This document shows positions 50,359 to 59,153 of a stretch of 64,000 nucleotides of DNA, piece after piece. Made by a program: the position numbers and the translations under genes. The number at the start of each line of letters is the position of its first letter. The first letter of the stretch is position 1. Under the pieces are notes generated by a model. It saw only the letters and a list, made by a program, of their open reading frames with translations. It was not told where the DNA came from and did not search any database. The stretch is from Sphingomonas citricola. GTDB taxonomy: Bacteria > Pseudomonadota > Alphaproteobacteria > Sphingomonadales > Sphingomonadaceae. The stretch lies in assembly GCF_019429535.1 (NCBI RefSeq), contig NZ_JAHXZM010000003.1, positions 124,001-188,000 on the forward strand, in the 5' to 3' direction.

Positions 50359-50477
50359 CTCGCAGACGCTCCGGTGCCTTATGGCGGAGTAGCTCAGCTG
50401 GTTAGAGCACGGGAATCATAATCCTGGGGTCGGGGGTTCAAGTCCCTCCTCCGCTACCATGCCGGAGCGTCTGCGAG
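50359..50477 (+). repeat. 16-bp inverted repeat enclosing tRNA-Met
   Basis: The 16-bp arm at 50359-50374 (CTCGCAGACGCTCCGG) is the exact reverse complement of 50462-50477. The left arm ends eight bases before the tRNA 5' end; the right arm starts two bases after its CCA. In RNA the precursor tRNA would be held in a long closing stem. Confidence 0.85.
50383..50459 (+). tRNA. tRNA-Met (anticodon CAT), elongator type
   Basis: 77 nt with D-arm AGCTCAGCTGGTTAGAGC, anticodon loop ATCATAA (CAT) and T-arm CGGGGGTTCAAGTCCCTC, encoded CCA. The stem and flanking pattern fit elongator Met; tRNA-Ile2 (lysidine-modified) cannot be fully excluded. Confidence 0.88.
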
Positions 50478-50502
50478 TGAACCCAGACATCGTTGCCCGC
50501 TC

Positions 50503-50913
50503 GTGAAGGAGCTGACGCTGGCGATCGTCGGGATCGATTTTCCCAACAATGATCGCGCGCGTTCGAACCGCCGTTCCGAACTGCTGTTGTTGTCGCCGGG
50601 CGCGTTGATGACGCTGCTGCCCGAACCGCGCAACCCGGTCGATCCCCACGCGGTCGCGGTGTTCAGCCCCAGTGGATTGCAGGTCGGCTATCTGAGCGCG
50701 GAGCGCGCGCCGTGGATCGGCGCGCGCATCAGGGCGGGGGACGAGGTGATCGCGATCCTGCAGGGCGTATCGGGCGGTGCGGGATATCTGCGCGTGCGGA
50801 TCGGCGGGGGCGTGCCGACTTTGCCCCCGATGTCCGGGCAGGGCGAAGCGGCGGCAGGGGCGGGAGAGCCGGACTTCTGGCCCGATCCCGACGGCCCCGA
50901 GTTCGGGGCCTAA
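50503..50913 (+). CDS. HIRAN domain protein
   Basis: 136 residues from GTG 50503. The HIRAN pattern is visible in LTLAIVGIDFPNNDRARSNR, then EPRNPVDPHAVAVFS and VGYLSAERAPWIGARI. HIRAN domains bind DNA ends in helicase-type proteins but stand alone here. The C-terminal part is Gly/Pro-rich and acidic. A shared terminator separates it from convergent rimO. Confidence 0.82.
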   Translation: MKELTLAIVGIDFPNNDRARSNRRSELLLLSPGALMTLLPEPRNPVDPHAVAVFSPSGLQVGYLSAERAPWIGARIRAGDEVIAILQGVSGGAGYLRVRIGGGVPTLPPMSGQGEAAAGAGEPDFWPDPDGPEFGA

Positions 50914-50931
50914 GAATATTAGGCCCGGTTT

Positions 50932-50959
50932 AGCCCGACCCTGATCGCAGGGCCGGGCT
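50932..50959. terminator. Stem-loop between convergent HIRAN and rimO genes
   Basis: Arms 50932-50943 and 50948-50959 pair with one mismatch around ATCG. No T-run on the plus side. A shared terminator is inferred. Confidence 0.5.
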
Positions 50960-50976
50960 GAGTGGAAGTGGTATCG

Positions 50977-52308
50977 TCAGGCGGGGACGCCGTAGAGATC
51001 GTGGTCGTCGGCATCCTCGATCACGACCGGGACGATGTCGCCGAGCGCGAGATGGCCGGCGTCGCGCAACTGCACCTCGCCGTCGATCTCGGGCGCGTCG
51101 GCATAGGAACGGGCCGTCGCGCCGCCACTTTCGGCATCGACCGCGTCGATGATGACGTCGAGCGTGCGGCCGATCTTGCGCTGGAGCTTCGCCGCCGAGA
51201 TCGCCGCGGTCTTCTCCATCACGCGCGCGTAGCGCTCTTCCTTGACCTCCTCGGGCACGTGATCGGGCAGGAGGTTGGCGCTGGCGCCCTCGACGGGTTC
51301 GAAGCGGAACGCGCCGACGCGGTCGAGCTGCGCTTCATCCAGCCAGTCGAGCAAATAGTCGAAGTCCGCTTCGGTCTCGCCGGGGAAGCCGACGACGAAG
51401 GTCGAGCGGATCGCGATATCGGGGCAGATGTCGCGCCACGCGCGAATGCGGTCGAGCACCTTGGCGTCGTTCGCGGGGCGCTTCATGCGGCGCAGCACCG
51501 ACGGGGCAGCGTGCTGGAACGGGATGTCGAGGTACGGGAGCACCAACCCTTCCGCCATCAGCGGGATGACCTGATCGACGTGCGGATAGGGATAGACGTA
51601 GTGGAGGCGGACCCAGGGCGCGATCTGCCCCAGTTCGCGTGCGAGATCGGTCATGTGCGGGACGACCTCACGACCCTTCCACGCGCGTGGTTCGCGGCGG
51701 ATGTCGATGCCGTAGGCCGAGGTATCCTGGCTGATGACGAGCAGTTCGCGCGTGCCCGCCGCGACGAGCTTCTCCGCCTCGCGCAGGATCGCGTCGGGGC
51801 GGCGGCTGACGAGATCGCCGCGCAGCGACGGAATGATGCAGAAGGAGCAGCGGTGATTGCAGCCCTCCGAGATCTTCAGATAGCTGTAGTGGCGCGGGGT
51901 CAGCTTCAGCCCGGCATCGGGGATCAGGTCGACGTAGGGGCTGATCGCGGCGGGTGCGGCGGCGTGGACCGCCTCCACCACCTGCTCATATTCGTGCGCG
52001 CCGGTGATCGCGAGCACCTGCGGGAAGCGGGTGCGGATCGCCTCGGCTTCCTTGCCCATGCAGCCGGTGACGATGACGCGGCCGTTCTCCGCAATCGCCT
52101 CGCCGATCGCCTCGAGGCTTTCCTCCTTGGCGGAGTCGAGGAAGCCGCAGGTGTTGACCAGCACGACGTCGGCGCCCGAATAATCGGCGCTCATCTGATA
52201 ACCGTCGGCACGGAGCTGGGTGAGGATGCGTTCGCTGTCGACCAGGTTCTTGGGACAGCCGAGCGACACCATGCCCACGCGGGGCGGGGAGGGAAGTTGC
52301 GTTGCCAT
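50977..52308 (-). CDS. rimO: Ribosomal protein S12 methylthiotransferase RimO
   Basis: 443 residues. The radical SAM cluster is CNHRCSFC; the second cluster uses cysteines in [15 protein letters not shown] and VTGCMG. A C-terminal TRAM domain is present ([17 protein letters not shown]). It methylthiolates Asp on ribosomal protein S12. The start [20 protein letters not shown] is supported by the family N-terminus. It is divergent from the DOMON-like gene. Confidence 0.96.
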   Translation of the reverse strand: MATQLPSPPRVGMVSLGCPKNLVDSERILTQLRADGYQMSADYSGADVVLVNTCGFLDSAKEESLEAIGEAIAENGRVIVTGCMGKEAEAIRTRFPQVLAITGAHEYEQVVEAVHAAAPAAISPYVDLIPDAGLKLTPRHYSYLKISEGCNHRCSFCIIPSLRGDLVSRRPDAILREAEKLVAAGTRELLVISQDTSAYGIDIRREPRAWKGREVVPHMTDLARELGQIAPWVRLHYVYPYPHVDQVIPLMAEGLVLPYLDIPFQHAAPSVLRRMKRPANDAKVLDRIRAWRDICPDIAIRSTFVVGFPGETEADFDYLLDWLDEAQLDRVGAFRFEPVEGASANLLPDHVPEEVKEERYARVMEKTAAISAAKLQRKIGRTLDVIIDAVDAESGGATARSYADAPEIDGEVQLRDAGHLALGDIVPVVIEDADDHDLYGVPA

Positions 52309-52358
52309 GAGAGTGCGCGGACATAGCGATTTGTGCGCGCTTTTCCTAGGGTCGTGGC

Positions 52359-52889
52359 ATGGATCGATATTCGCTCGTGCCGCACCCTGATCATCCGCCG
52401 CGCGGCGTACGCGGGGTGACGGTGGAGCTTCGCGTGACGGATGGCGACGACGTACTGCTCACCTACGCGGTCGATGGTGCGGAAGCGGTTACGTGGCCTG
52501 AGTGGGCGAGCCCGGTGCGGACCGACGGACTGTGGCGGACGACCTGTTTCGAGCTGTTCCTGATGTTCGACGACGAGGAGCATTACGTCGAGTTCAACTT
52601 CGCGCCGTCCGGCGCGTGGGCAGCGTATGCGTTCGATGGTTACCGCGATGGGATGACCGATCTGCCGTGTGATATCGTGCCGCACGTCGACCGGACGGCG
52701 GACGGTGTCGAGGTCGACTGCGACCTGGGCGGATTGCCGTACGGCGAGCTGCTGATGTCGCTGACCGCGGTGATCGAGGAAACGGACGGGCGACGCTCGT
52801 TCTGGGCGCTCCAGCATCCGCCGGGTGCGCCCGATTTCCATCATCGCGATTGCTTTGCCGCGCGGCTGGCGGCACCAGCGCGGTCATGA
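52359..52889 (+). CDS. DOMON-like domain protein
   Basis: 176 residues, beginning [20 protein letters not shown]. The central [29 protein letters not shown] is characteristic of sphingomonad DOMON-like (carbohydrate-binding-module-like beta-sandwich) proteins. No signal peptide, so probably cytoplasmic. It overlaps the NamZ-like gene by four bases, which suggests a linked function, but neither partner's role is established. Confidence 0.8.
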   Translation: MDRYSLVPHPDHPPRGVRGVTVELRVTDGDDVLLTYAVDGAEAVTWPEWASPVRTDGLWRTTCFELFLMFDDEEHYVEFNFAPSGAWAAYAFDGYRDGMTDLPCDIVPHVDRTADGVEVDCDLGGLPYGELLMSLTAVIEETDGRRSFWALQHPPGAPDFHHRDCFAARLAAPARS

Positions 52890-54082
52890 ACTTCGGGATC
52901 GATCGCCTGCTCGCCGACGCGAGCCTTCGCCGCGAACTGGAGGGCAAGCGCGTCGCCTTGCTCGCGCATCCCGCGTCGGTGACCGCCGACCTGACACACT
53001 CTCTCGACGCGCTGGTGGCGGCGGGGATCAACGTGTCGGCGGTGTTCGGGCCGCAGCACGGCGTGCGCGGCGACCTGCAGGACAATATGATGGAGTCGCC
53101 CGACTTCACCGATCCGACCTACGGCATGCCGGTGTTCAGCCTCTACGGCGAGGTGCGGCGGCCGACGGAAGCGTCGATTGACACGTTCGACGTCATGCTG
53201 GTCGATCTGCAGGACGTGGGGTGCCGCATCTACACGTTCGTGACGACATTGCTCTACGTGATCGAGGCAGCAGCCGCGCACGGCAAGGCGGTGTGGGTGC
53301 TCGACCGGCCCAATCCGGCGGGGCGTCCGATCGAGGGACTGACACTGCGTGACGGCTGGGAGAGTTTCGTCGGCGCGGGGCCGATGCCGATGCGGCACGG
53401 GATGACGCTAGGCGAACTGGGCCACTGGTTCGTCGCGCATTACGCACTCGACGTCGATTACCGGGTGGTCGCGATGGAGGGGTGGGCGCCCGAGGCGGCG
53501 CCTGGATACGGCTGGCCCGAGACGCGGGTGTGGATCAATCCCAGCCCCAATGCGGCCAACGTCAACATGGCGCGCGCCTATGCCGGGACGGTGATGCTCG
53601 AGGGCACGACGCTGTCGGAGGGGCGCGGTACGACGCGCCCGCTCGAATTGTTCGGCGCGCCCGATCTCGATGCGCGCGCGCTGATCGCGGAGATGCGGCG
53701 GCTCGCGCCCGAATGGTTGGCGGGGTGCAGCCTGCGCGACATCTGGTTCCAGCCGACGTTTCACAAACATGCCGGCGAATTGTGCGCGGGCGTGTTCATT
53801 CACGCCGAGGGGCCGGGGTACGACCACGCGGCGTTCCGGCCGTGGCGGTTGCAGGCGCTGGCGTTCAAGGCGCTGCGCATGCTCAGGTCAGACTATCCGC
53901 TGTGGCGCGATTTCCCGTACGAATATGAATTCGACAAGCTGGCGATCGACGTCATCAACGGCGGACCGGCCTTGCGCGAATGGGTCGACGATGCGGGGGC
54001 GACGCCGGGTGATCTCGACGCGCTGACGCTGGCGGACGAGCGCGCATGGGCCGAGACGCGCGTACCGTTCCTGCTCTACTGA
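52886..54082 (+). CDS. NamZ-like exo-beta-N-acetylmuramidase (DUF1343)
   Basis: 398 residues of the DUF1343 family, whose characterised members remove terminal N-acetylmuramic acid from peptidoglycan fragments. Signatures: VALLAHPASVTADL, FGPQHGVRGDLQDNM, VDLQDVGCRIYTFVTTL and NPSPNAANVNMARAY. No signal peptide visible, so it may act on recycled cell-wall sugars in the cytoplasm. Cell-wall recycling is inferred from the family. ATG 52886 overlaps the DOMON-like stop. Confidence 0.88.
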   Translation: MNFGIDRLLADASLRRELEGKRVALLAHPASVTADLTHSLDALVAAGINVSAVFGPQHGVRGDLQDNMMESPDFTDPTYGMPVFSLYGEVRRPTEASIDTFDVMLVDLQDVGCRIYTFVTTLLYVIEAAAAHGKAVWVLDRPNPAGRPIEGLTLRDGWESFVGAGPMPMRHGMTLGELGHWFVAHYALDVDYRVVAMEGWAPEAAPGYGWPETRVWINPSPNAANVNMARAYAGTVMLEGTTLSEGRGTTRPLELFGAPDLDARALIAEMRRLAPEWLAGCSLRDIWFQPTFHKHAGELCAGVFIHAEGPGYDHAAFRPWRLQALAFKALRMLRSDYPLWRDFPYEYEFDKLAIDVINGGPALREWVDDAGATPGDLDALTLADERAWAETRVPFLLY

Positions 54083-54092
54083 TCCTCGACGG

Positions 54093-54515
54093 TTACCCCT
54101 CGACGGTCACGGTGGCGGGGTGATGCTTGTCGAGGTGGCGCAGGATGCGTTTCAGGTTCCTGGTGTTCGAGCGGTAATAGAGATCGGCGGCGTCGCCGAC
54201 GAACGGGACCAGTCCGAGCAGCGCGTCGAACCCGACGCGCCCGGTCATGCGCAGCAGCGACGCCTTGCTCATGCCGAGATTGCGCGCCTCCCACACCAGC
54301 CAACCGCCGAGCGCGGCGGCGAGCGCGTCGCCCGCGACCGGGATCAGTCCGAGCACGAAGTCGAGCCCGACGCGGCGGTTGATGCCAGGGATGACGAACA
54401 GTCCCTCGAGCAATTGCTCCATCGCGATCAACCGACGTCGCACCGAGGCCGGATCGCGGCCGAGGGGAAGGTTTGCCGCAGCGAGACCGGGCGGCATGGT
54501 GATGGGGCGGGCCAT
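54093..54515 (-). CDS. DUF4112 membrane protein
   Basis: 140 residues with several hydrophobic stretches (LDFVLGLIPVAGDALAAALG and FDALLGLVPFVGDAADLYY), typical of DUF4112. The repeated GLVPFVGDA/GLIPVAGDA motif is a clear family mark. Start ATG 54515 is five bases after the SBP stop, so they form an operon. Function unknown. It converges on NamZ. Confidence 0.85.
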   Translation of the reverse strand: MARPITMPPGLAAANLPLGRDPASVRRRLIAMEQLLEGLFVIPGINRRVGLDFVLGLIPVAGDALAAALGGWLVWEARNLGMSKASLLRMTGRVGFDALLGLVPFVGDAADLYYRSNTRNLKRILRHLDKHHPATVTVEG

Positions 54516-54520
54516 GACGA

Positions 54521-56053
54521 TTATCTGGTATCGCGGCGCAGGTGGTTCAACGGATGCCACGCGCGCGCGTTCGCCTGCCACTGCGCGAGCCGCGGCGAGA
54601 CGAGCGACCAGCGGAACGGGCGCGCGAGCGGGACGAAGGCGGCATCGGCGGTGAGCGCGGCATCGGCGCGCGCGATCGTCGCCGCGCGCGCATCGGGGGT
54701 CGGTGCTAGCCGCGCGTCCTCGATCGCCTGCTGCGCCTCGTCCGAACAGGCGAGGCACGCTTTCGCCAGGAACCAGCGCGCGCTGTCATAGGGGGCGACG
54801 AGATCGACCAATCGCAGATCGGCCGCGGGGTCGTCGAGGGCGAGCCGCCGCGGGACGATCCCCATCGCGTATAGATCGGCGGCGAGGCGGGTCCATAACA
54901 CCGTGCCGCCGCTCCCCGCGGGCAAGGCGAGACCGAGCGACGGCGTGCCGCCGGTCGCGCGCCATGCCGCGACGCGCGCGCGAACGGCGGCCAGACGCTG
55001 ATCACGCGGCACCGCCGCCCAGGCGGGCTGCACCGGCGGCGACAGCGAATCGAGCTGGTCGGGCAGCAACGTCTCGGTCGAGACCCAGTCGGGGGAGACG
55101 GCTGCGACGAGGGCGGCACGGTCGAACGCGGCCGCGAGCGCCGCGCGCGTCGCGGGATCCGCGAGAAAGCCGTCGCGGCGCACGATCGCGAGCCCGAAGA
55201 GCCCGGTCGCGGGATCGACGCGTAGCGTCGCCGGTGTCGGTTCGGCGCGCTGGACGAGCGGCCAGTCGGTGATCGTGCCCCCCGCGACGAGATCGGCGCG
55301 GCCGGCGGTGAAACGAACAATCGCGCGCGCGGCGCGCTCGGCGATCAGGCGTACGTTCTCCTCGGGCGTCGGCGCGTCGTCGTCGGGATCGCGGTCCGGG
55401 TTCTCGACCGGACGCAGCAGCACCGCACCCTTCGTCCCGCGCGTGGCACGAAACGGGCCGGCCCCTCCGGCATCGCTGCGCACGAGCGCCAGTTCGGGCT
55501 GCGCGAACAGCTTGAGCAGGTCGGGCCGGGGGCGCGCGAGTTCGATCTCGATCACCTCGGGCGTCATCTCGACCACGTCGTCGATCGCGCTGAGATAGGG
55601 CGCGAGGCTGTTGCGCGCACCACGCGCGAGCTGACGTTTCAGCAGGCGGACGATCTGCTGCGCCTGGACCGGCTCGCCGTTGGCCCAGCGCGCCTCGCGC
55701 AGGCGAAAGATGTAGCTCGTGCCGTCGTCGGTGACGGTCCAGCGCTCGGCAAGCCCGCCCTCGATCTGTCCGGCAGCATCGAAGCGGACGAGCCCTTCCG
55801 CGACCGAATCGGTCAGGAGGCGGTCGGCGGTGGGGAGTTGACGGCGATCGACGCCGGCGACGGCCGACGCGTCGCCGATGACGCTGACGACGACCGGGCC
55901 GACGTCGGTCCGGCGATCGCACGCGGCGGTGAGGAGCAGCGCCGGCAGGCCGGCCGCCGCGATGATGGTGCGGACGGCGGGACTCGAACCCGCACGCCAT
56001 GGGCAGAAGATTTTAAGTCTCCAGCGTCTACCGATTCCGCCACGTCCGCGCAT
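54521..56053 (-). CDS. Solute-binding lipoprotein of an ABC transporter (family 5), start unresolved
   Basis: The coding frame encodes a peptide/nickel-type substrate-binding protein: RLLTDSVAEGLVRFDAAGQ and ENPDRDPDDDAPTPEEN are SBP_bac_5-like. A lipoprotein signal IIAAAGLPALLLTAACDRR, with lipidated cysteine, sits near the start. The only upstream in-frame ATG (56053) lies two bases beyond the 5' end of the minus-strand tRNA-Leu gene, so the frame reads the whole tRNA; between the tRNA and the signal peptide there is no ATG, GTG or TTG. The true start could be GTC (where GTG would be expected), or be lost. The coordinates give the ATG-based extent. Confidence 0.6.
   Translation of the reverse strand: MRGRGGIGRRWRLKIFCPWRAGSSPAVRTIIAAAGLPALLLTAACDRRTDVGPVVVSVIGDASAVAGVDRRQLPTADRLLTDSVAEGLVRFDAAGQIEGGLAERWTVTDDGTSYIFRLREARWANGEPVQAQQIVRLLKRQLARGARNSLAPYLSAIDDVVEMTPEVIEIELARPRPDLLKLFAQPELALVRSDAGGAGPFRATRGTKGAVLLRPVENPDRDPDDDAPTPEENVRLIAERAARAIVRFTAGRADLVAGGTITDWPLVQRAEPTPATLRVDPATGLFGLAIVRRDGFLADPATRAALAAAFDRAALVAAVSPDWVSTETLLPDQLDSLSPPVQPAWAAVPRDQRLAAVRARVAAWRATGGTPSLGLALPAGSGGTVLWTRLAADLYAMGIVPRRLALDDPAADLRLVDLVAPYDSARWFLAKACLACSDEAQQAIEDARLAPTPDARAATIARADAALTADAAFVPLARPFRWSLVSPRLAQWQANARAWHPLNHLRRDTR
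55966..56049 (-). tRNA. tRNA-Leu (anticodon TAA)
   Basis: Minus-strand class II tRNA with acceptor GCGGACG pairing CGTCCGC, D-arm GGCGGAATCGGTAGACGC, anticodon loop CTTAAAA (TAA), a variable arm, T-arm GCGGGTTCGAGTCCCGC, and encoded CCA. It ends directly where the signal peptide of the neighbouring solute-binding protein begins. Confidence 0.95.
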
Positions 56054-56118
56054 CAGCTTCGCGCTTGAGCGCGCTTCGGTAGCGCGCGTCAAGCATCGAA
56101 AGCGTGGAGGAATTCGGA

Positions 56119-56397
56119 TCAGACGTTCAGACGCTGGCGCATTTCCTTGCCCGGCTTAAAATAAGGCACGCGCTTCGCGGTCACGTCGACCGTCTCGCCC
56201 GTCCGCGGGTTACGCCCGGTGCGCTCGTCGCGCTGGCGCGTCGAGAAGGCGCCGAAGCCGCGCAGTTCGACCCGGCCGTTCGCCGCCAGCCGATCGACAA
56301 TCTGGTCGAAGAAGGTGGCGACAATCGCCTCGACGTCGCGCTGGGAGAGTTCCGGATTCTCTTCGGTGAGCCGGTTGACGAGTTCCGACCGAATCAT
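56119..56397 (-). CDS. ihfB: Integration host factor subunit beta
   Basis: 92 residues, [20 protein letters not shown], with [20 protein letters not shown] and the arm motif typical of IHF-beta. DNA bending. It lies downstream of rpsA on the same strand, as commonly seen. GGGGAAGCG precedes ATG 56397. The rpsA terminator lies between them, so ihfB may have its own promoter. Confidence 0.94.
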   Translation of the reverse strand: MIRSELVNRLTEENPELSQRDVEAIVATFFDQIVDRLAANGRVELRGFGAFSTRQRDERTGRNPRTGETVDVTAKRVPYFKPGKEMRQRLNV

Positions 56398-56500
56398 TCG
56401 CTTCCCCAAAATCGCAACACCTGCCGGGACGGCCCCGGCGCGGCTCGATTGATACAGGTAAATAGTGGCGCGCGATAGGACCGAAACGTCATCATGGCGC

Positions 56501-56531
56501 CAAAGCAAAAGGGGCCGGCGAAGCCGACCCC
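56501..56531 (-). terminator. Terminator after rpsA
   Basis: On the minus strand, arms 56531-56523 and 56519-56511 pair with one mismatch around TTC, followed by TTTTGCTTTG (56510-56501). A good Rho-independent-type signal. Confidence 0.75.
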
Positions 56532-56561
56532 CCAAGCGTTGTTCCGTCGTGAGACAGAATC

Positions 56562-58268
56562 TTACTTCTTCGATTCGCGCGCCTTGAGCGCCTCGCCGAG
56601 GATGTCGCCGAGCGACGCACCCGAGTCGGACGAACCATATTGTGCGACGGCCTGCTTCTCCTCGGAGATCTGCATCGCCTTGATCGAGAAGGTCGGCTTC
56701 TTGGAACGGTCGAAACCGGTCACCATCGCGTCAAACTTCTGACCGACCTGGAAACGCTCCGGGCGCTGCTCGTCGCGGTCGCGGCCGAGATCGGTGCGCT
56801 TGATGAAGCCGGTCGCGCCGTCGTCGCCCTGCTGGACCTCGAGGCCAGCGTCGCGGACTTCGAGCACGGTGACGGTGACGACCTGGTTCTTGCCGAGGCG
56901 GTCACCCGCACCGGCCGAGACCGGACCACCACGCTCGAGCTGCTTCATGCCAAGCGAGATGCGCTCCTTCTCCGAGTCGATGTCGAGCACGACGGCCTGC
57001 ACCGTCTCACCCTTGCGGTGGAGGTTGAGCGCGTCCTCACCCGAAACACCCCAGGCGATGTCGGACATGTGGACCATGCCGTCGACGTCGTTGTCGAGGC
57101 CGATGAACAGGCCGAACTCGGTCGCGTTCTTGACTTCGCCCTCGACGGTCGAGCCGATCGGATGGGCGGCGGCGAACGCCTCCCACGGATTGGCCTGCGC
57201 CTGCTTGAGGCCGAGCGAGATGCGGCGCTTCTCGGCGTCGACCTCGAGGACGACCACGTCGACTTCCTGCGAGGTCGAGACGATCTTGCCCGGGTGGACG
57301 TTCTTCTTGGTCCAGCTCATTTCCGAGACGTGGACGAGGCCCTCGATGCCCGGCTCGAGCTCGACGAACGCACCGTATTCGGTGATGTTGGTCACGCGGC
57401 CCGACAGCTTCGCGCCGACCGGATACTTGACGCCCGCGCCATCCCACGGATCGCTCTCGAGCTGCTTCATGCCGAGCGAGATGCGCTGCGTGTCCTTGTT
57501 GATGCGGATGATCTGGACGCGCACGGTGTCGCCGATGTTGATCATCTCCGACGGGTGCTGGACGCGCTTGTACGACAGATCGGTGACGTGGAGCAGGCCG
57601 TCGATGCCGCCCAGGTCAACGAACGCACCGTAATCGGTGATGTTCTTGACCACGCCCTCGATGATCTGACCCTCGGCGAGGCTCTGGATCAGGCCCGAGC
57701 GCTGCTCGGCGCGGGTTTCCTCGAGCACCGCGCGACGCGACACGACGATGTTGCCGCGCTTGCGGTCCATCTTGAGGATCTGGAACGGCTGCGGGATGTC
57801 CATCAGCGGGGTGACGTCGCGCACCGGGCGGATGTCGACCTGCGAACCCGGCAGGAAGGCGACGGCGCCCGAGAGGTCGACCGTGAAGCCGCCCTTGACG
57901 CGGCCGAAGATCGTGCCCTCGACGCGCGCGGTCTTCGCGAACTCGACCTCGAGCTTGTCCCATGCGGCCTCGCGGCGTGCGCGGTCGCGGCTGAGCATCG
58001 CTTCGCCGTGCATGTTCTCGACGCGGTCGACGTAGACCTCGACTTCGTCGCCGACCTTCAGCTCGGCCTTCTGGCCCGGCGCAGGCGCGAATTCGCGCAG
58101 CGGCACGCGGCCTTCGCTCTTCAGGCCGACGTCGATGACGGCCAGGTCGTTCTCGATGCCGGTAACGGTGCCGAGCACCACGCGGCCCTCGAAGCTGTCG
58201 GCGCCGCCGAACATGTCATCGAGCATTGCCGCGAAATCGTCGCGTGAGGGAGCTGCCGTAGAGGCCAT
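56562..58268 (-). CDS. rpsA: 30S ribosomal protein S1
   Basis: 568 residues with six S1 RNA-binding domains. Typical repeats include [40 protein letters not shown] and [20 protein letters not shown]. It binds mRNA and docks it to the 30S subunit. The ATG at 58268 gives [20 protein letters not shown], a normal N-terminus. The upstream leader has two short hairpins. It follows cmk in the standard cmk-rpsA order. Confidence 0.96.
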   Translation of the reverse strand: MASTAAPSRDDFAAMLDDMFGGADSFEGRVVLGTVTGIENDLAVIDVGLKSEGRVPLREFAPAPGQKAELKVGDEVEVYVDRVENMHGEAMLSRDRARREAAWDKLEVEFAKTARVEGTIFGRVKGGFTVDLSGAVAFLPGSQVDIRPVRDVTPLMDIPQPFQILKMDRKRGNIVVSRRAVLEETRAEQRSGLIQSLAEGQIIEGVVKNITDYGAFVDLGGIDGLLHVTDLSYKRVQHPSEMINIGDTVRVQIIRINKDTQRISLGMKQLESDPWDGAGVKYPVGAKLSGRVTNITEYGAFVELEPGIEGLVHVSEMSWTKKNVHPGKIVSTSQEVDVVVLEVDAEKRRISLGLKQAQANPWEAFAAAHPIGSTVEGEVKNATEFGLFIGLDNDVDGMVHMSDIAWGVSGEDALNLHRKGETVQAVVLDIDSEKERISLGMKQLERGGPVSAGAGDRLGKNQVVTVTVLEVRDAGLEVQQGDDGATGFIKRTDLGRDRDEQRPERFQVGQKFDAMVTGFDRSKKPTFSIKAMQISEEKQAVAQYGSSDSGASLGDILGEALKARESKK

Positions 58269-58283
58269 AAATCCGTAAGTCCT

Positions 58284-58322
58284 AAACGTTATCGTTTCCG
58301 GCCAAGCGGTTGGTTCCGCTGG
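58284..58322 (-). promoter_or_regulatory. Hairpins in rpsA leader
   Basis: On the minus strand the leader can form CCAGCGG/CCGCTTGG (58322-58316 with 58309-58302, one bulge) and AAACG/CGTTT (58297-58293 with 58288-58284), ending about 15 bases before the ATG. S1 represses its own translation in E. coli; a similar role here is inference. Confidence 0.4.
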
Positions 58323-58526
58323 TCTAGGGTGTGACCCCAGGGCCAAAACACCACGCCGGCCCCATGCCGGACGCGGTATCCAGACGCGCCGATCGCTCGC
58401 GGGAGGGCCAAGACGCCAATGCGAAAAGGGCGCGAGGGGACGAGCCCGCCGCGCCGTGCCTCCGCGAAGATCAAACTCGCTGGACCGAGCGGCTATACGC
58501 GAGCGCGGCGATACAGGCAAGCAGCC

Positions 58527-59153
58527 TCACGCGGGCGGGCGGCGCGCCTCGACTAATGCGATCGCCTTCGCGATCGAGGCGTCGATCGAAAGAAAGCTGG
58601 TGTCGAGGAGTGCTGCATCCGCAGCGGGGACGAGCGGAGCGGCCGAGCGGCTGCTGTCGCGTTCGTCGCGAGCGCGGATGTCGGCGAGCACCTGATCATA
58701 GGTGACGGTGCTGCCGCGGTTGCGAAGCTCGTTATGGCGGCGCTGCGCGCGGATCGTCGGGGTCGCGCGGACGAACAGCTTCGCGCGTGCGTCGGGGGCG
58801 ATCACGGTGCCGATGTCGCGTCCGTCGAGCACCGCGCCACCTTCCTGATGCGCGAACCGTTTCTGCCGCTGGAGCAACGCTGCGCGGACGAGCGGATGCG
58901 CCGAGACGATCGAGGCAAGCTGTCCGACATCGTCGTCGCGCAGGCCGGGATCGGCGAGGGTGCGATCGTCGAAATCGCAGGCAGCCACCGCGTCCGCCTC
59001 TTTGGTAGGATCGAGCTCCATCCGGCGGACGGTGGCAGCGACCGCGCGGTAAAGGAGACCGGTATCGAGGTGCGGCAAATGGTAGTGTCGCGCGAGCGCT
59101 TTCGCGATCGTACCCTTGCCCGACGCAGCGGGGCCGTCGACGGCGATGATCAT
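58527..59153 (-). CDS. cmk: Cytidylate kinase
   Basis: 208 residues. P-loop GPAASGKG at residues 7-14, and the CMP-binding part DGRDIGTVIAPDA. It phosphorylates CMP/dCMP with ATP. ATG overlaps the aroA stop (ATGA). It is upstream of rpsA by a 258-bp leader region. Normal length. Confidence 0.96.
   Translation of the reverse strand: MIIAVDGPAASGKGTIAKALARHYHLPHLDTGLLYRAVAATVRRMELDPTKEADAVAACDFDDRTLADPGLRDDDVGQLASIVSAHPLVRAALLQRQKRFAHQEGGAVLDGRDIGTVIAPDARAKLFVRATPTIRAQRRHNELRNRGSTVTYDQVLADIRARDERDSSRSAAPLVPAADAALLDTSFLSIDASIAKAIALVEARRPPA

Noticed and set aside
56640..58247. 535-residue plus-strand frame opposite rpsA
   Set aside because: Shadow with repetitive His/Asp/Leu composition arising from the S1 repeats.
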